In this document: positions 1 to 8,594 of the stretch, one piece after another
Layout of the letters: every line of letters begins with the position of its first letter
Position numbering within the stretch: position 1 is the stretch's first letter
Assembly: GCA_019234295.1 (NCBI GenBank)
Contig: JAFALK010000049.1
Location: 17,107 to 81,106, forward strand
Length of the DNA stretch: 64,000 bases
Reading direction: 5' to 3'
DNA from: Roseateles sp.
GTDB taxonomy: Bacteria; Pseudomonadota; Gammaproteobacteria; Burkholderiales; Burkholderiaceae_C
Notes under the pieces: generated by a model
The model's input: only the letters and a program-made list of their open reading frames with translations
Databases searched by the model: none
Told to the model about the DNA's origin: nothing
Position numbers and translations under genes: made by a program

Positions 1-342
1 CGCGAAGGAGACGAGCAGAGTGGGTGCGTCGTCTAGATAGAGCTCGGGGTGGGTCAGCAGGCTGGTCGTCGCGACGCAGCGGACCTGGGCCGGCCAGGCG
101 CTGTTGATCTCGTCCACGGCGATCTCGCCCACGAAGGCCGAGCTGCCGGCGCCCGTGAGGATCACGCGGTTCCCGGCCTCGTTCAGCCAAGTGCCGAGAA
201 AGGCGCTGATGCCGGCTTTCTCACCGGCGAGCGATTGTGCGAGCGCGCGCCAGAGCTGCGCTTGCTGGGCGATTTCCTCGGCGGTGTCGGCACCGCCAAT
301 GCGCTGCCAGTCCTGAAGGTCGCGATGGAGAAGAGTGTTCAT
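1..342 (-). CDS. agaS: AgaS-type SIS-domain sugar isomerase (partial, N-terminal part)
   Basis: Only the first 114 codons are in the window; the gene runs off the left edge. It starts at the ATG at 342. The visible part has the sugar-isomerase (SIS) signature VILTGAGSSAFVGE (about residues 61-74), followed by VATTSLLTHPE and the start of the LLVSFA strand, as in AgaS proteins. AgaS deaminates and isomerises galactosamine-6-phosphate to tagatose-6-phosphate in the cytoplasm, the step after GalNAc-6-phosphate deacetylation. It is divergent from an operon of GalNAc-active glycosidases, which supports this role over a glucosamine-specific SIS protein. The missing C-terminal half prevents a firmer substrate call. 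Confidence 0.85.
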   Translation of the reverse strand, partial: MNTLLHRDLQDWQRIGGADTAEEIAQQAQLWRALAQSLAGEKAGISAFLGTWLNEAGNRVILTGAGSSAFVGEIAVDEINSAWPAQVRCVATTSLLTHPELYLDDAPTLLVSFA

Positions 343-365
343 TGCTCAATTCAAAGTGCTGCGCA

Positions 366-394
366 ACGATAACGATTAACTTTCGAAATGTCAA
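366..394 (-). promoter_or_regulatory. sigma70-type promoter of agaS
   Basis: On the minus strand a perfect -35 TTGACA (389-394) is followed by a 17-nt spacer and TATCGT (366-371) as -10, placing the start of transcription near 359, about 17 nt upstream of the agaS ATG. The spacer contains the palindrome TTTCGAAA (381-388). Confidence 0.55.
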
Positions 395-396
395 AC

Positions 397-404
397 AAAG
401 AAAG
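397..404 (-). promoter_or_regulatory. CTTTCTTT box next to the agaS -35
   Basis: Minus-strand CTTTCTTT ends two bases before the TTGACA at 389-394. The same octamer lies just upstream of the -35 of the opposite promoter (592-599). Candidate shared operator; the regulator is unknown. Confidence 0.4.
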
Positions 405-591
405 ATAACGAAAGAATCTTAGAGCTGAATCATTGATCGAGAGACTTGAATTGCTCGAATCCGGCCCGCGACTCGGATGCAATCGTTTATGAAGCGAAAG
501 TTAAATTCCTGAAATAAATGCATATCGAAAGATAATAGAGAGGATTTTCTAGTGGTTTTCACCTGATTTTCATGGTTTAGGCGCCAAAGTG

Positions 592-599
592 CTTTCTTT
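592..599 (+). promoter_or_regulatory. CTTTCTTT box next to the GH31-operon -35
   Basis: Plus-strand CTTTCTTT followed by TCG and then the -35 TTGACC. It mirrors the box at 397-404 in sequence and in position relative to the -35. Confidence 0.4.
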
Positions 600-602
600 T
601 CG

Positions 603-631
603 TTGACCTGAGCCAAGTCGATGCATAGAGT
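603..631 (+). promoter_or_regulatory. sigma70-type promoter of the glycosidase operon
   Basis: TTGACC (603-608), a 17-nt spacer and TAGAGT (626-631). Transcription would start near 638, leaving a leader of about 55 nt before the ATG at 694. Confidence 0.5.
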
Positions 632-693
632 TTGCGAAACAAACGGCAATCGCAAGTGCTTTGCCGTTTCGATTTCCAGCCGAGGAGCATCAA

Positions 694-3600
694 ATGAAAG
701 CTCAGCCTACCCCGTTTCTTTCGCGTTCCCTCGCCCTGCTCGGCCTCGTGCTGAGCCTGCAGGCGGGGGCTGCGCCCATCGGCAATGCGCGCGAACTCAA
801 GCCCGTGAGCGGCGGCGACGGCAGCCCCGCCCAGTGGGAGCTCAAGACCGACCGCGGCGTGCTGCTGCACATCAGCCTGCCGCGCGCCGACGTGCTGCGC
901 CTGTGGGCCTCGGCGAAGGGGCCGCTGACCGGGCCGGGCGACAAGGCCGCGGCCATCGTCGTTGGCCTCCCCGATGACCAGGTGCCGGCCAAGCTCGAGG
1001 AGCAGGCCGACCACTGGCTGATCACGAGCCCGGCCCTGCGCCTGCGCATCGACAAGAAGCCGCTGCGCCTGACCCTGTACCGCTCCGGCGAGAGCGAGCC
1101 GCTGTGGCGCGAGCTGGAGCCGCTGGACCTTGGCGACAAGCTCGCCATCCAGACTCTCTCCAGTGACAAGAACGAGCATTTCTACGGCGGCGGCCAGCAG
1201 AACGGCCGCTTCGAGTTCAAGGGCCGTCAGCTTGACGTGTCCTACTCGGGCGGCTGGGAAGAGGGCGACCGGCCCAGCCCCGCACCCTTTTTGATGAGCT
1301 CGCGCGGCTGGGGCATGCTGCGCAACACCTGGTCCGACGGCAGCTACGACCTGCGCCAACCGGCTCAGATCACACTGTCCCACCAGGAAGGCCGCTTCGA
1401 CGCTTACTACTTCGTTGGCGCTTCAATCAAGGACGTGCTGGCCCGGTACACCGAGTGGACCGGCCGCGCCCGTCTGCTGCCGCGCTGGGCCTTGGAGTAC
1501 GGCGACGCCGATTGCTACAACGACGGCGACAACGTCAAGAAGCCGGGCACCGTGCCCAAGGGCTGGAGCGACGGCCCCACGGGCAAGACGCCCGACGTGA
1601 TCGACACGGTGGCGAAGAAGTACCGCGAGCACGACATGCCCGGCGGCTGGATCCTGCCCAACGACGGCTACGGCTGCGGCTACACCGACCTGCCCAAGGT
1701 CGTGCAGGGCTTGAAGCGGTACGGCTTCCGCACCGGCCTGTGGACCGAGAACGGCGTGGACAAGATCAAGTGGGAGGTCGGCACGGCCGGCACCCGCGCG
1801 CAAAAGCTCGACGTGGCCTGGACCGGCAAGGGCTACCAGTTCTCGCTCGACGCCAACAAGGCCGCGTACGAGGGCATCCTGGACAACTCCGACGCGCGCC
1901 CCTTCATCTGGACCGTGATGGGCTGGGCCGGCACGCAGCGCTACGCCGTGACTTGGACCGGCGACCAGAGCAGCAGCTGGGACTACATCCGCTGGCATGT
2001 GCCGACGCTGATCGGCTCGGGCCTCTCGGGCCAGGCCTATGCCAGCGGCGACGTGGACGCCATCTTCGGCGGTAGCCCCGAGACCTTCACGCGCGACCTG
2101 CAGTGGAAGAGCTTCACGCCGGTGCTCATGGGCATGTCGGGCTGGGCCTCGGCTGCGCGCAAGCACCCTTGGTGGTACGAGGAGCCGTACCGCAGCATCA
2201 ATCGCAAGTACCTCAAGCTCAAGCTGCGGCTCACGCCGTACATGTACACGCTGGCCCGCGAGGCCGAGCGCAGCGGCGCGCCGCTGGTGCGGGGCTTGAT
2301 GTGGGACCACCCGCAAGATCCGGGCGCGCTGACGGAAGCGAACAAGTACGAGTTCTTGCTCGGGCGCGAACTGCTCGTCGCGCCGGTCTATCGCAGTCAG
2401 GCCGCGAGCCAGGGCTGGCGCACGGACATTCACCTGCCGCAGGGCCGCTGGATCGACTACTGGGACGGCCGCCAGCTGCGGGCTCCCGCCGCGGGCCGCG
2501 ACATTGACGAACAGGTCACGCTCGACAAGCTGCCCGTCCTTGTCCGCGCCGGCGCCATCCTGCCCATGTATCCCGAAATGCTGTTCGACGGTCAGAAGCC
2601 GCTCGACGTGCTGACGCTGGACCTCTACCCCGAAGGCGCCTCCGAGTTCACGCTCTATGAAGACGACGGCCTGACGCGCCAGTACCAAGGCGGGGCCTTC
2701 AGCCAGCAGCGCATCGCGATGCAGCTGCAGGGCACGACGCTGCACGTTCAGCTCGACCCCGCGCAGGGCGAGTACGCCGGCCAGCTCGCCAAGCGCGGTC
2801 ATGTGCTGCGCCTGCTGAGCCGCCGCCCTCCCGAGTCCGTCGACATGGATGGCCAGGCGCTGCAGCGCTTCACAGATGCCGCCGCCTACGCGTCTGCATC
2901 ACAGGGCTGGTTCTTCGATGCGAACGATCGGCTGGGCACCGTGCACGTAAAAACCGCGGCGCACGACATCCGCCAGCCCTTGAGCTTCGAGCTGCGCGGC
3001 ATTCAGGCCGCACCCCTGACCGACGACGCGTTCCCCGCCGCGCCGGCCTTGGGGCCTGAGCTGCCGGCCGACGCGCTTGTGGTGATGAGCCGCCCCGCCG
3101 AGGAGCCCGGCAATCCGCTGGAAAACGCCTTCGACGGCAAGCCCGAGACCTGGTTCCGCACCTCGCGCGACCAGCGCGTCAAGGCCGGTCCGCACGAGTG
3201 GGTGCTGGGCTTCACCGAGAGGCGCCTGATCGCTGGCATCGAGATCGCGCCGCGCAACGACCAGCACTGGCAGTACGGCCAGATCCGCGACTACGAGGTC
3301 TACATGGCCGACAACATGGGCGACTGGGGCACGCCGGTGCAGCGCGGCCGCCTGAAGCTGCAGCAGGGCGCTCAGCGCATCGAGTTCGCCACGCCCCAGG
3401 CCGGTCGCCTGCTGCGCTTTCGCGTGCTGAGCACGCACAACCCGGACGCGGACAACGGCAGCACCGCGGACCCGATGGTGAGCGCCGCGCAAGCCGTGCA
3501 GCCGGCCAAGGCCTTCAATGCCCAGCAGCCGGTCGAGGTCGGCCCCGTCACGCTGTCCGAGTTCCACGTGCTGGAGTACCGCCCCGCCGTGCGCCCGTCG

Positions 3601-4032
3601 GCGCAGCTGTACCTGTCTGACCTGGCGCTGCCCAAGGCCATCGGCCGCGACAAGCCGCAAGGCAGCGGCCCGGCCATGCGCATGAACGGGCTGCTGTTCC
3701 GCAAGGGGCTGGGCATGGGCGCGCAGGGACGCATGGACCTGAGCCTCTCCGGCGACTGGCAGCTGCTGCGTGCGGACCTCGGCGTGGACGACAGCTGCCG
3801 CAAGGCCGGCGGCCTGCAGTTCCAGGTCTGGAGCGGCGAGCGCTTGCTCTACGACAGCGGCCTCGTGCAGGCCCCAGCCGTGGTCAAGCCCGAGATAGAC
3901 GTCCGGGGCCTCACGCACCTGAGCCTGCGCACCCTCGGCGCCCAAGGCGCGCAGCCGGCCGCTGTCTGCGGCAACTGGGCCAACGCATCCCTGATCGGCA
4001 TGGAGGGCAGTCGCGCCTCCATCCAACCCTGA
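694..4032 (+). CDS. GH31 glycosidase, probable alpha-N-acetylgalactosaminidase, with two C-terminal CBMs
   Basis: A 1112-residue secreted protein. The ATG at 694 is chosen because GAGGAG (682-687) is well placed and the N-terminus then reads as a signal peptide ending near AGAAP; the frame stays open upstream to a TTG at 661. The GH31 barrel spans roughly residues 140-700. Asp373 in KLDVAWTG fits the nucleophile and Asp424 in TWTGDQSSSW the acid/base. The motifs GLWTENGVDKIKW and VMGWAGTQRYAV resemble, from memory, the GH31 subfamily shown to act on alpha-GalNAc rather than ordinary alpha-glucosidases. An F5/8 type C (CBM32-like) domain lies at about 801-962 and an NPCBM/CBM51-like domain at about 971-1107; CBM51 members can bind galactose and blood-group A/B sugars. 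It is the first gene of a four-gene operon. The family call is strong, the exact substrate is inferred. Confidence 0.85.
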   Translation: MKAQPTPFLSRSLALLGLVLSLQAGAAPIGNARELKPVSGGDGSPAQWELKTDRGVLLHISLPRADVLRLWASAKGPLTGPGDKAAAIVVGLPDDQVPAKLEEQADHWLITSPALRLRIDKKPLRLTLYRSGESEPLWRELEPLDLGDKLAIQTLSSDKNEHFYGGGQQNGRFEFKGRQLDVSYSGGWEEGDRPSPAPFLMSSRGWGMLRNTWSDGSYDLRQPAQITLSHQEGRFDAYYFVGASIKDVLARYTEWTGRARLLPRWALEYGDADCYNDGDNVKKPGTVPKGWSDGPTGKTPDVIDTVAKKYREHDMPGGWILPNDGYGCGYTDLPKVVQGLKRYGFRTGLWTENGVDKIKWEVGTAGTRAQKLDVAWTGKGYQFSLDANKAAYEGILDNSDARPFIWTVMGWAGTQRYAVTWTGDQSSSWDYIRWHVPTLIGSGLSGQAYASGDVDAIFGGSPETFTRDLQWKSFTPVLMGMSGWASAARKHPWWYEEPYRSINRKYLKLKLRLTPYMYTLAREAERSGAPLVRGLMWDHPQDPGALTEANKYEFLLGRELLVAPVYRSQAASQGWRTDIHLPQGRWIDYWDGRQLRAPAAGRDIDEQVTLDKLPVLVRAGAILPMYPEMLFDGQKPLDVLTLDLYPEGASEFTLYEDDGLTRQYQGGAFSQQRIAMQLQGTTLHVQLDPAQGEYAGQLAKRGHVLRLLSRRPPESVDMDGQALQRFTDAAAYASASQGWFFDANDRLGTVHVKTAAHDIRQPLSFELRGIQAAPLTDDAFPAAPALGPELPADALVVMSRPAEEPGNPLENAFDGKPETWFRTSRDQRVKAGPHEWVLGFTERRLIAGIEIAPRNDQHWQYGQIRDYEVYMADNMGDWGTPVQRGRLKLQQGAQRIEFATPQAGRLLRFRVLSTHNPDADNGSTADPMVSAAQAVQPAKAFNAQQPVEVGPVTLSEFHVLEYRPAVRPSAQLYLSDLALPKAIGRDKPQGSGPAMRMNGLLFRKGLGMGAQGRMDLSLSGDWQLLRADLGVDDSCRKAGGLQFQVWSGERLLYDSGLVQAPAVVKPEIDVRGLTHLSLRTLGAQGAQPAAVCGNWANASLIGMEGSRASIQP

Positions 4033-4075
4033 CACCACGACACCCAACCGACGCATTTATCGGAGACACAAGACC

Positions 4076-7000
4076 ATGCAAGACAAGTTCAATCCGCCGA
4101 GCGGACTCAAGATCAGCACCCTGGCCGTGGCCGCCGCCCTGAGCCTGATGGCCGCGCCCGGTGCCTGGGCACAGTCCAACACCACGACGCGGATCTTCGG
4201 TGAGGTCAAGACCAGCGCGGGCGCCAGCATCGTGCTGGTCAACGTGGACACCGGCGTGCAGCGCGCGCTGACCCCCGACGCCAGCGGCCACTACCTGGCC
4301 AACTCCTTGCCGCCGGGGCGCTACCAGGTGCGCCTGATGCGCGACGGCCAGCTGGAATCGCAGCAAGAGGTCGAGGCCTTGGTGGGCAGCGGCGTGGAAG
4401 CCAACTTCGACGCAGTCCAGGCCCTCGGAACGGTGACGATCAGCGGCAGCATCAAACGCATCGACGTCTCCAGCACCAACAACGGCGTGACCTTCACGGC
4501 GTCCGAGCTGAAGGCCCTGCCGGTCGCCAACGACGTGATGTCGGTCGCCCAGCTCACGCCCGGTGTGACCCGCAACACCAACGGCCAGTACGGCAGCACG
4601 CCGCAGATCGGCGGCTCGGGCGCTTCCGAGAACGCCTACTACGTGAACGGCTTCCCGGTCACCAACATCTTGACGCAGATCGGCGCGGCTGAGCTGCCCT
4701 TCGGCGCCATTGGAAACATGCAGCTGCTCACGGGCGGCTACGGCGCCGAGTTCGGCCGCTCCACCGGCGGCGTGATCAACATCACCACCAAGAGCGGGGG
4801 CAACACCTGGGAAGTCGGCGGCAAGGTGTCGTACTCGCCTGCCTCGCTGCACAGCCAGCCCGCCAACACTTACTACCCGAAGACCGGCTCCAACCCGCTG
4901 ACCGACGGCAAGCTGCTCTACTGGAACCAGGACAACACCAGCACCAGCAAGGTCTACGGCGTCTATGCCGGTGGACCGATCATCCAGAACAAACTGTTCG
5001 CCTTTATCGCCGCCGAGCAGACCCAGACCGATGCCGACTCCGTGGCCGTCTCCAGCGACCCCGGCAAATCGACGACCGGCTGGAGTGTCTCCAACACCAA
5101 GGTCGAGCACTACCTGCTCAAGCTCGACTACAACATCACCGACGACCACCACCTCGAATACACGGGCATGTTCGACCGCAGCGTCTTGCGCTCCCAGGGT
5201 TTCGGCTACGACTACGCCACGCTGAGCTCGAACGGCGTGGCCGGCAACCGGGGCGAGACCGACGTCAACAACTGCCCGAACAACGGCTACTGCGTGCCGG
5301 GCGCCAAGCTCAATGTCCTCAAGTACACGGGCTACCTCACCGACAAGCTGACGCTGACCGCCCTGTACGGTGATTCGCGCACCACCCATTCGCGCACGCC
5401 CGCTGGCTACGATGCCACGCTGGCGCAGACGAGCTCCTCGATCACGACCCGCGTCCCTGGCCTGACGTACAACAACCCGCAGACCGTGACCGGCCTGCTG
5501 ACGGCGCCGGGTTCGGGTGACGAGCAAAAGGGCGGGCGCCTGGACCTCGAGTACCAGCTCGGCTCGCACGACATCCGCGGCGGCATCGATCAGATGCACA
5601 TTTCCTCCGTCGTCGGCACCCAGCTGGCCGGCGGATCGAGCTGGACCTACCTGCACTACGCCAACCCCAACCAGCTGCCCTTCGGCGCCACCGAGTCGCC
5701 GGCGCAGGGCGGTGGCTACGGCACGCAGGGCTACTTCGTCAGCCAGAACTTCAACAGCAAGCTGGCTCGACCCAAGAGCGTGCAGTCGGCGCAATACATC
5801 CAGGACCGCTGGCAGGTCACGCCGCGCGTGTTGCTGGATCTGGGCCTGCGCCGCGAGCAGTTCACCAACGACGACAGCCAGGGCCGCCACCTGATCTCGG
5901 AGCGCAATATGCTGGCGCCGCGTCTGGCCGCGAGCTGGGACATCAATGGCGACGGTGGCACCAAGCTCTATGCCAATGCCGGCCGCTACCACCTGCCCGT
6001 GCCGTCCAGCTTGTCCAGCAATATCGCCACTGGTCTGCTGTCCACGAGCACCTACTACACCTACACCGGCGTCGATCCAGCCACCGGTGCGCCGACCGGC
6101 CTGCAGGCCATCAGCAAGGCGACCTCGGTCAACAACTACTTCGGCCAGACGCCCGACCCGCGTTCGCTGGTGGCCATCAACCTGAAGCCGCTGTCGCAGG
6201 ACGAGTTCGCAATGGGCCTGGAGCATTCGTACTCGAAGCAGCTCAACGTCGGCGCGAGCGTGCAGTACCGGCGCCTCAACGACACGCTGGACGACACCTG
6301 CGACCAGCGCCCCATCGATGCCTGGGCTGCCCGCAACGGCGTGGACGAGAGCAACTACGCCGGCTTTCAGTGCGCCGTCATGAACCCCGGCCGCGACAAC
6401 AGCATGCTCGTGGACTTCGGCGACGGCCATGGCTTCCGCCGCGTGGATATCAGTGCCGCCGACTGGGGCAACCCCCGGCCCAACCGCACCTACAAGGCGC
6501 TCAACTTGTTCGCCGAGCATCCGTTCACCGATGGCTGGTACGGCAAGCTGACCTACACGCTGTCCTATAGCAAGGGCAACCAGGAAGGCCAGACTGATTC
6601 CGTCGGCGGCGGCGACGTGGGCCTGACCGTGAGCGACGACTACAAGGAGCTGATGTACCACTCCTACGGCTATCTCGCCAACGACCATCGCCATGCCTTC
6701 AAGGCCTACGGCTATGCCCAGGTTCATCCGGAATTCCTCGTCGGCGCCAACCTGCAGCTGGTCTCCGGTGCACCGCGCAGCTGCATGGGCAACTATCCTG
6801 ACCAGGCGGTCGCCGACTACATCGGCTACGGCGCTTCGTACTTCTACTGCAATGGCGTCGCGGCCCCGCGCGGCACCGGTGGACGCCTGCCCTGGTATAC
6901 CCAGCTGGACCTGAACCTGACCTTCAAGCCCGCCTCGATCAAGGGCCTGAGCATCAAGGGCGACTGGTTCAACGTGTTCAATTCGCAAACGACCACGCGC

Positions 7001-7120
7001 ATGAACGACGTGCACGACACGGCCGACCTCGGCGCCGTGAGCCCGACATATGGCCAGATCACGGGCCGCCAGTCACCGGGTGCGGTCCGCCTGACCCTGG
7101 AATACACGCTGGGTCTGTGA
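4076..7120 (+). CDS. TonB-dependent outer-membrane receptor, Oar/carboxypeptidase-regulatory type, probable glycan importer
   Basis: A 1014-residue receptor. The ATG at 4076 follows GGAG about 10 nt upstream; the signal peptide ends at AWA-Q (residue 33). A carboxypeptidase-regulatory-like beta-sandwich (about 38-115) precedes the plug domain (about 140-245, containing GYGAEFGRSTGGVINITTKS) and a long beta-barrel to the C-terminus. Such receptors use TonB energy to bring large ligands into the periplasm. It lies 43 bp after the GH31 gene and 41 bp before the GH109 gene, so uptake of GalNAc-containing oligosaccharides is the natural inference. Substrate specificity cannot be read from the sequence. 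Confidence 0.85.
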   Translation: MQDKFNPPSGLKISTLAVAAALSLMAAPGAWAQSNTTTRIFGEVKTSAGASIVLVNVDTGVQRALTPDASGHYLANSLPPGRYQVRLMRDGQLESQQEVEALVGSGVEANFDAVQALGTVTISGSIKRIDVSSTNNGVTFTASELKALPVANDVMSVAQLTPGVTRNTNGQYGSTPQIGGSGASENAYYVNGFPVTNILTQIGAAELPFGAIGNMQLLTGGYGAEFGRSTGGVINITTKSGGNTWEVGGKVSYSPASLHSQPANTYYPKTGSNPLTDGKLLYWNQDNTSTSKVYGVYAGGPIIQNKLFAFIAAEQTQTDADSVAVSSDPGKSTTGWSVSNTKVEHYLLKLDYNITDDHHLEYTGMFDRSVLRSQGFGYDYATLSSNGVAGNRGETDVNNCPNNGYCVPGAKLNVLKYTGYLTDKLTLTALYGDSRTTHSRTPAGYDATLAQTSSSITTRVPGLTYNNPQTVTGLLTAPGSGDEQKGGRLDLEYQLGSHDIRGGIDQMHISSVVGTQLAGGSSWTYLHYANPNQLPFGATESPAQGGGYGTQGYFVSQNFNSKLARPKSVQSAQYIQDRWQVTPRVLLDLGLRREQFTNDDSQGRHLISERNMLAPRLAASWDINGDGGTKLYANAGRYHLPVPSSLSSNIATGLLSTSTYYTYTGVDPATGAPTGLQAISKATSVNNYFGQTPDPRSLVAINLKPLSQDEFAMGLEHSYSKQLNVGASVQYRRLNDTLDDTCDQRPIDAWAARNGVDESNYAGFQCAVMNPGRDNSMLVDFGDGHGFRRVDISAADWGNPRPNRTYKALNLFAEHPFTDGWYGKLTYTLSYSKGNQEGQTDSVGGGDVGLTVSDDYKELMYHSYGYLANDHRHAFKAYGYAQVHPEFLVGANLQLVSGAPRSCMGNYPDQAVADYIGYGASYFYCNGVAAPRGTGGRLPWYTQLDLNLTFKPASIKGLSIKGDWFNVFNSQTTTRMNDVHDTADLGAVSPTYGQITGRQSPGAVRLTLEYTLGL

Positions 7121-7161
7121 AGGGTGGTGGACCACAATCGGCCAGGACTCTGAGCACTTCC

Positions 7162-8514
7162 ATGCAACGTCGAGACTTTCTCGTGTCCAGCGTGGCCGCA
7201 GCCGGCATGGCGGCCTCCTTCAACCCCGCCCATGCCGCCGGGCGCGAGCGCGTGCGCTTGGGCGTGATCGGCACCGGCATGCGCGGCCAGGTGCTGCTGG
7301 CTGAGCTGCTGCGCCGCGCCGATGTCGAGGTCGTGGCGCTGTGCGACATCGAGCCCATCAATTTGGGCCGGGCGCTGGCCATCGTGGAACAGGCCGGCAA
7401 ACCGAAGCCTCGCACCTGGGGTGAGGACCGCGACCCGCAGGCTTGGCGACAGCTGCTCGATCCGTCAAGGATCGACGGCGTCATCATCGCCACACCCTGG
7501 GAATGGCATGCGCCGATGGCCATCGGCGCGATGCAGGCCAAGGTGCCCGTGGGTTGCGAGGTCGTCGCCGGCATCACGCTGCAGGACCACTGGGATGTGC
7601 TCAACACCCAGCTCAAGACCGGCACGCCCTACATGCTGCTGGAGAACGTTTGCTTCCGCCGCGACGTGATGGCGGTGCTGCAGATGGTGCGCGCGGGCCT
7701 CTTCGGCGAGCTCGTGCATCTGCAGGGCGGCTACCAGCACGACCTGCGCGCCGTGAAGCTCAACTCCGGCGACCCGGCCAGGCCCTATGGCGGCGGCGTG
7801 GAGTTCGGGCCCAAGGGCTGGAGCGAGGCGCGTTGGCGAACCGAGCATTCCGTGCACCGCAACGGCGAGCTCTACCCGAGCCACGGCATCGGGCCCTGCG
7901 CGATGTACGCCAACATCCACCGCGGCAACCGCTTCACCCACATCAACAGCTTCGCCACCAAGTCGCGCGGCCTGCACGAGTACATCGAGGCGCTGGGCGG
8001 CAAGGACCACCCGAATGCGTCGGTCAAGTTCGCGCTCGGCGACGTGATCACGACGACGCTGGCCTGCGCGAATGGCGAGACCATCCTGCTGCAGCATGAC
8101 ACCTCGCTGCCGCGGCCGTACTCACTGGGCTTTCGTGTGCAGGGCACCAAGGGGCTGTGGATGGATGTCAACGAGTCGGTGTATGTGGAGGGCATCAGCC
8201 CGCCGCACCAATGGCAGCCCTTCCAGCCCTTCCAAGACAGGTTCGACCACCCGCTGTGGAAGAGGTTCGCCAAATCGGCCGAGGGCGCAGGCCACGGCGG
8301 CATGGACTTCTTCGTGATCCATGCCTTCGTCGAATCGCTGAAGGCCGCGGCCGCGATGCCCATCGACATCTTTGATGCCGTGGCCTGGAGCGCGATCACA
8401 CCGCTGTCGGAGCAGTCCATCGCCAGCGGCTTCAAGACGCTGGAGTTCCCCGACTTCACCGGTGGCTCGTGGAAGACGCGCAAGCCGATCTTCGCCTTCG
8501 ACGATCGCTATTGA
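7162..8514 (+). CDS. GH109 family glycosidase/oxidoreductase, probable NAD-dependent alpha-N-acetylgalactosaminidase
   Basis: A 450-residue protein. The ATG at 7162 gives a Tat-like signal (QRRDFLVSS, then a hydrophobic stretch to AHAAG), fitting a cofactor-carrying protein exported folded; a GTG at 7117 is less likely. A Rossmann fold starts with VRLGVIGTGMRGQ (NAD binding) and is followed by a GFO/IDH/MocA-type C-terminal domain. Tyr191 in GGYQHDLR and His241 in YPSHGIGP have nearly the spacing of the catalytic Tyr and His described for the Elizabethkingia GH109 enzyme. That family releases terminal alpha-GalNAc by a transient-oxidation mechanism, for example from blood group A. Its place beside a GH31, a GH20 and agaS fits GalNAc release. 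Some GH109-like proteins have other sugar specificities. Confidence 0.85.
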   Translation: MQRRDFLVSSVAAAGMAASFNPAHAAGRERVRLGVIGTGMRGQVLLAELLRRADVEVVALCDIEPINLGRALAIVEQAGKPKPRTWGEDRDPQAWRQLLDPSRIDGVIIATPWEWHAPMAIGAMQAKVPVGCEVVAGITLQDHWDVLNTQLKTGTPYMLLENVCFRRDVMAVLQMVRAGLFGELVHLQGGYQHDLRAVKLNSGDPARPYGGGVEFGPKGWSEARWRTEHSVHRNGELYPSHGIGPCAMYANIHRGNRFTHINSFATKSRGLHEYIEALGGKDHPNASVKFALGDVITTTLACANGETILLQHDTSLPRPYSLGFRVQGTKGLWMDVNESVYVEGISPPHQWQPFQPFQDRFDHPLWKRFAKSAEGAGHGGMDFFVIHAFVESLKAAAAMPIDIFDAVAWSAITPLSEQSIASGFKTLEFPDFTGGSWKTRKPIFAFDDRY

Positions 8515-8594
8515 AGGCACCCAGCGCTGAGCGCGGACGCGGGCTGCACGACAATGCCGTCCCGCCACCCTTTCCCTGCCTTGGAGTCGTGTCG

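Larger units (their letters stand above)
343..693. other. divergent control region between agaS and the glycosidase operon
   Basis: A 351-bp stretch, clearly more AT-rich than its surroundings, with no credible gene. It contains a leftward promoter for agaS, a rightward promoter for the GH31 operon, and several CTTTC/CGAAAG-type motifs: CGAAAG at 409-414, 495-500 and 526-531, the 9-mer gaaagataa at 400-408 and 527-535, and CTTTCTTT boxes beside both -35 elements. This arrangement suggests one regulator acting on both arms. DeoR-family AgaR proteins are known to bind repeated TTTC-rich sites, but no regulator gene is visible here. Confidence 0.7.

Noticed and set aside
419..655. Possible 78-residue minus-strand gene in the agaS/GH31 spacer
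   Set aside because: No ribosome-binding site or family resemblance, and it covers the promoter and operator-like motifs of an AT-rich control region.
3911..7015. Open minus-strand frame of more than 1000 codons opposite the first TonB-dependent receptor
   Set aside because: Its translation is low-complexity (Val, Ala, Gly, Arg, His rich) with no domains, and the plus-strand receptor is unmistakable. Long antisense frames are expected in GC-rich codon usage.
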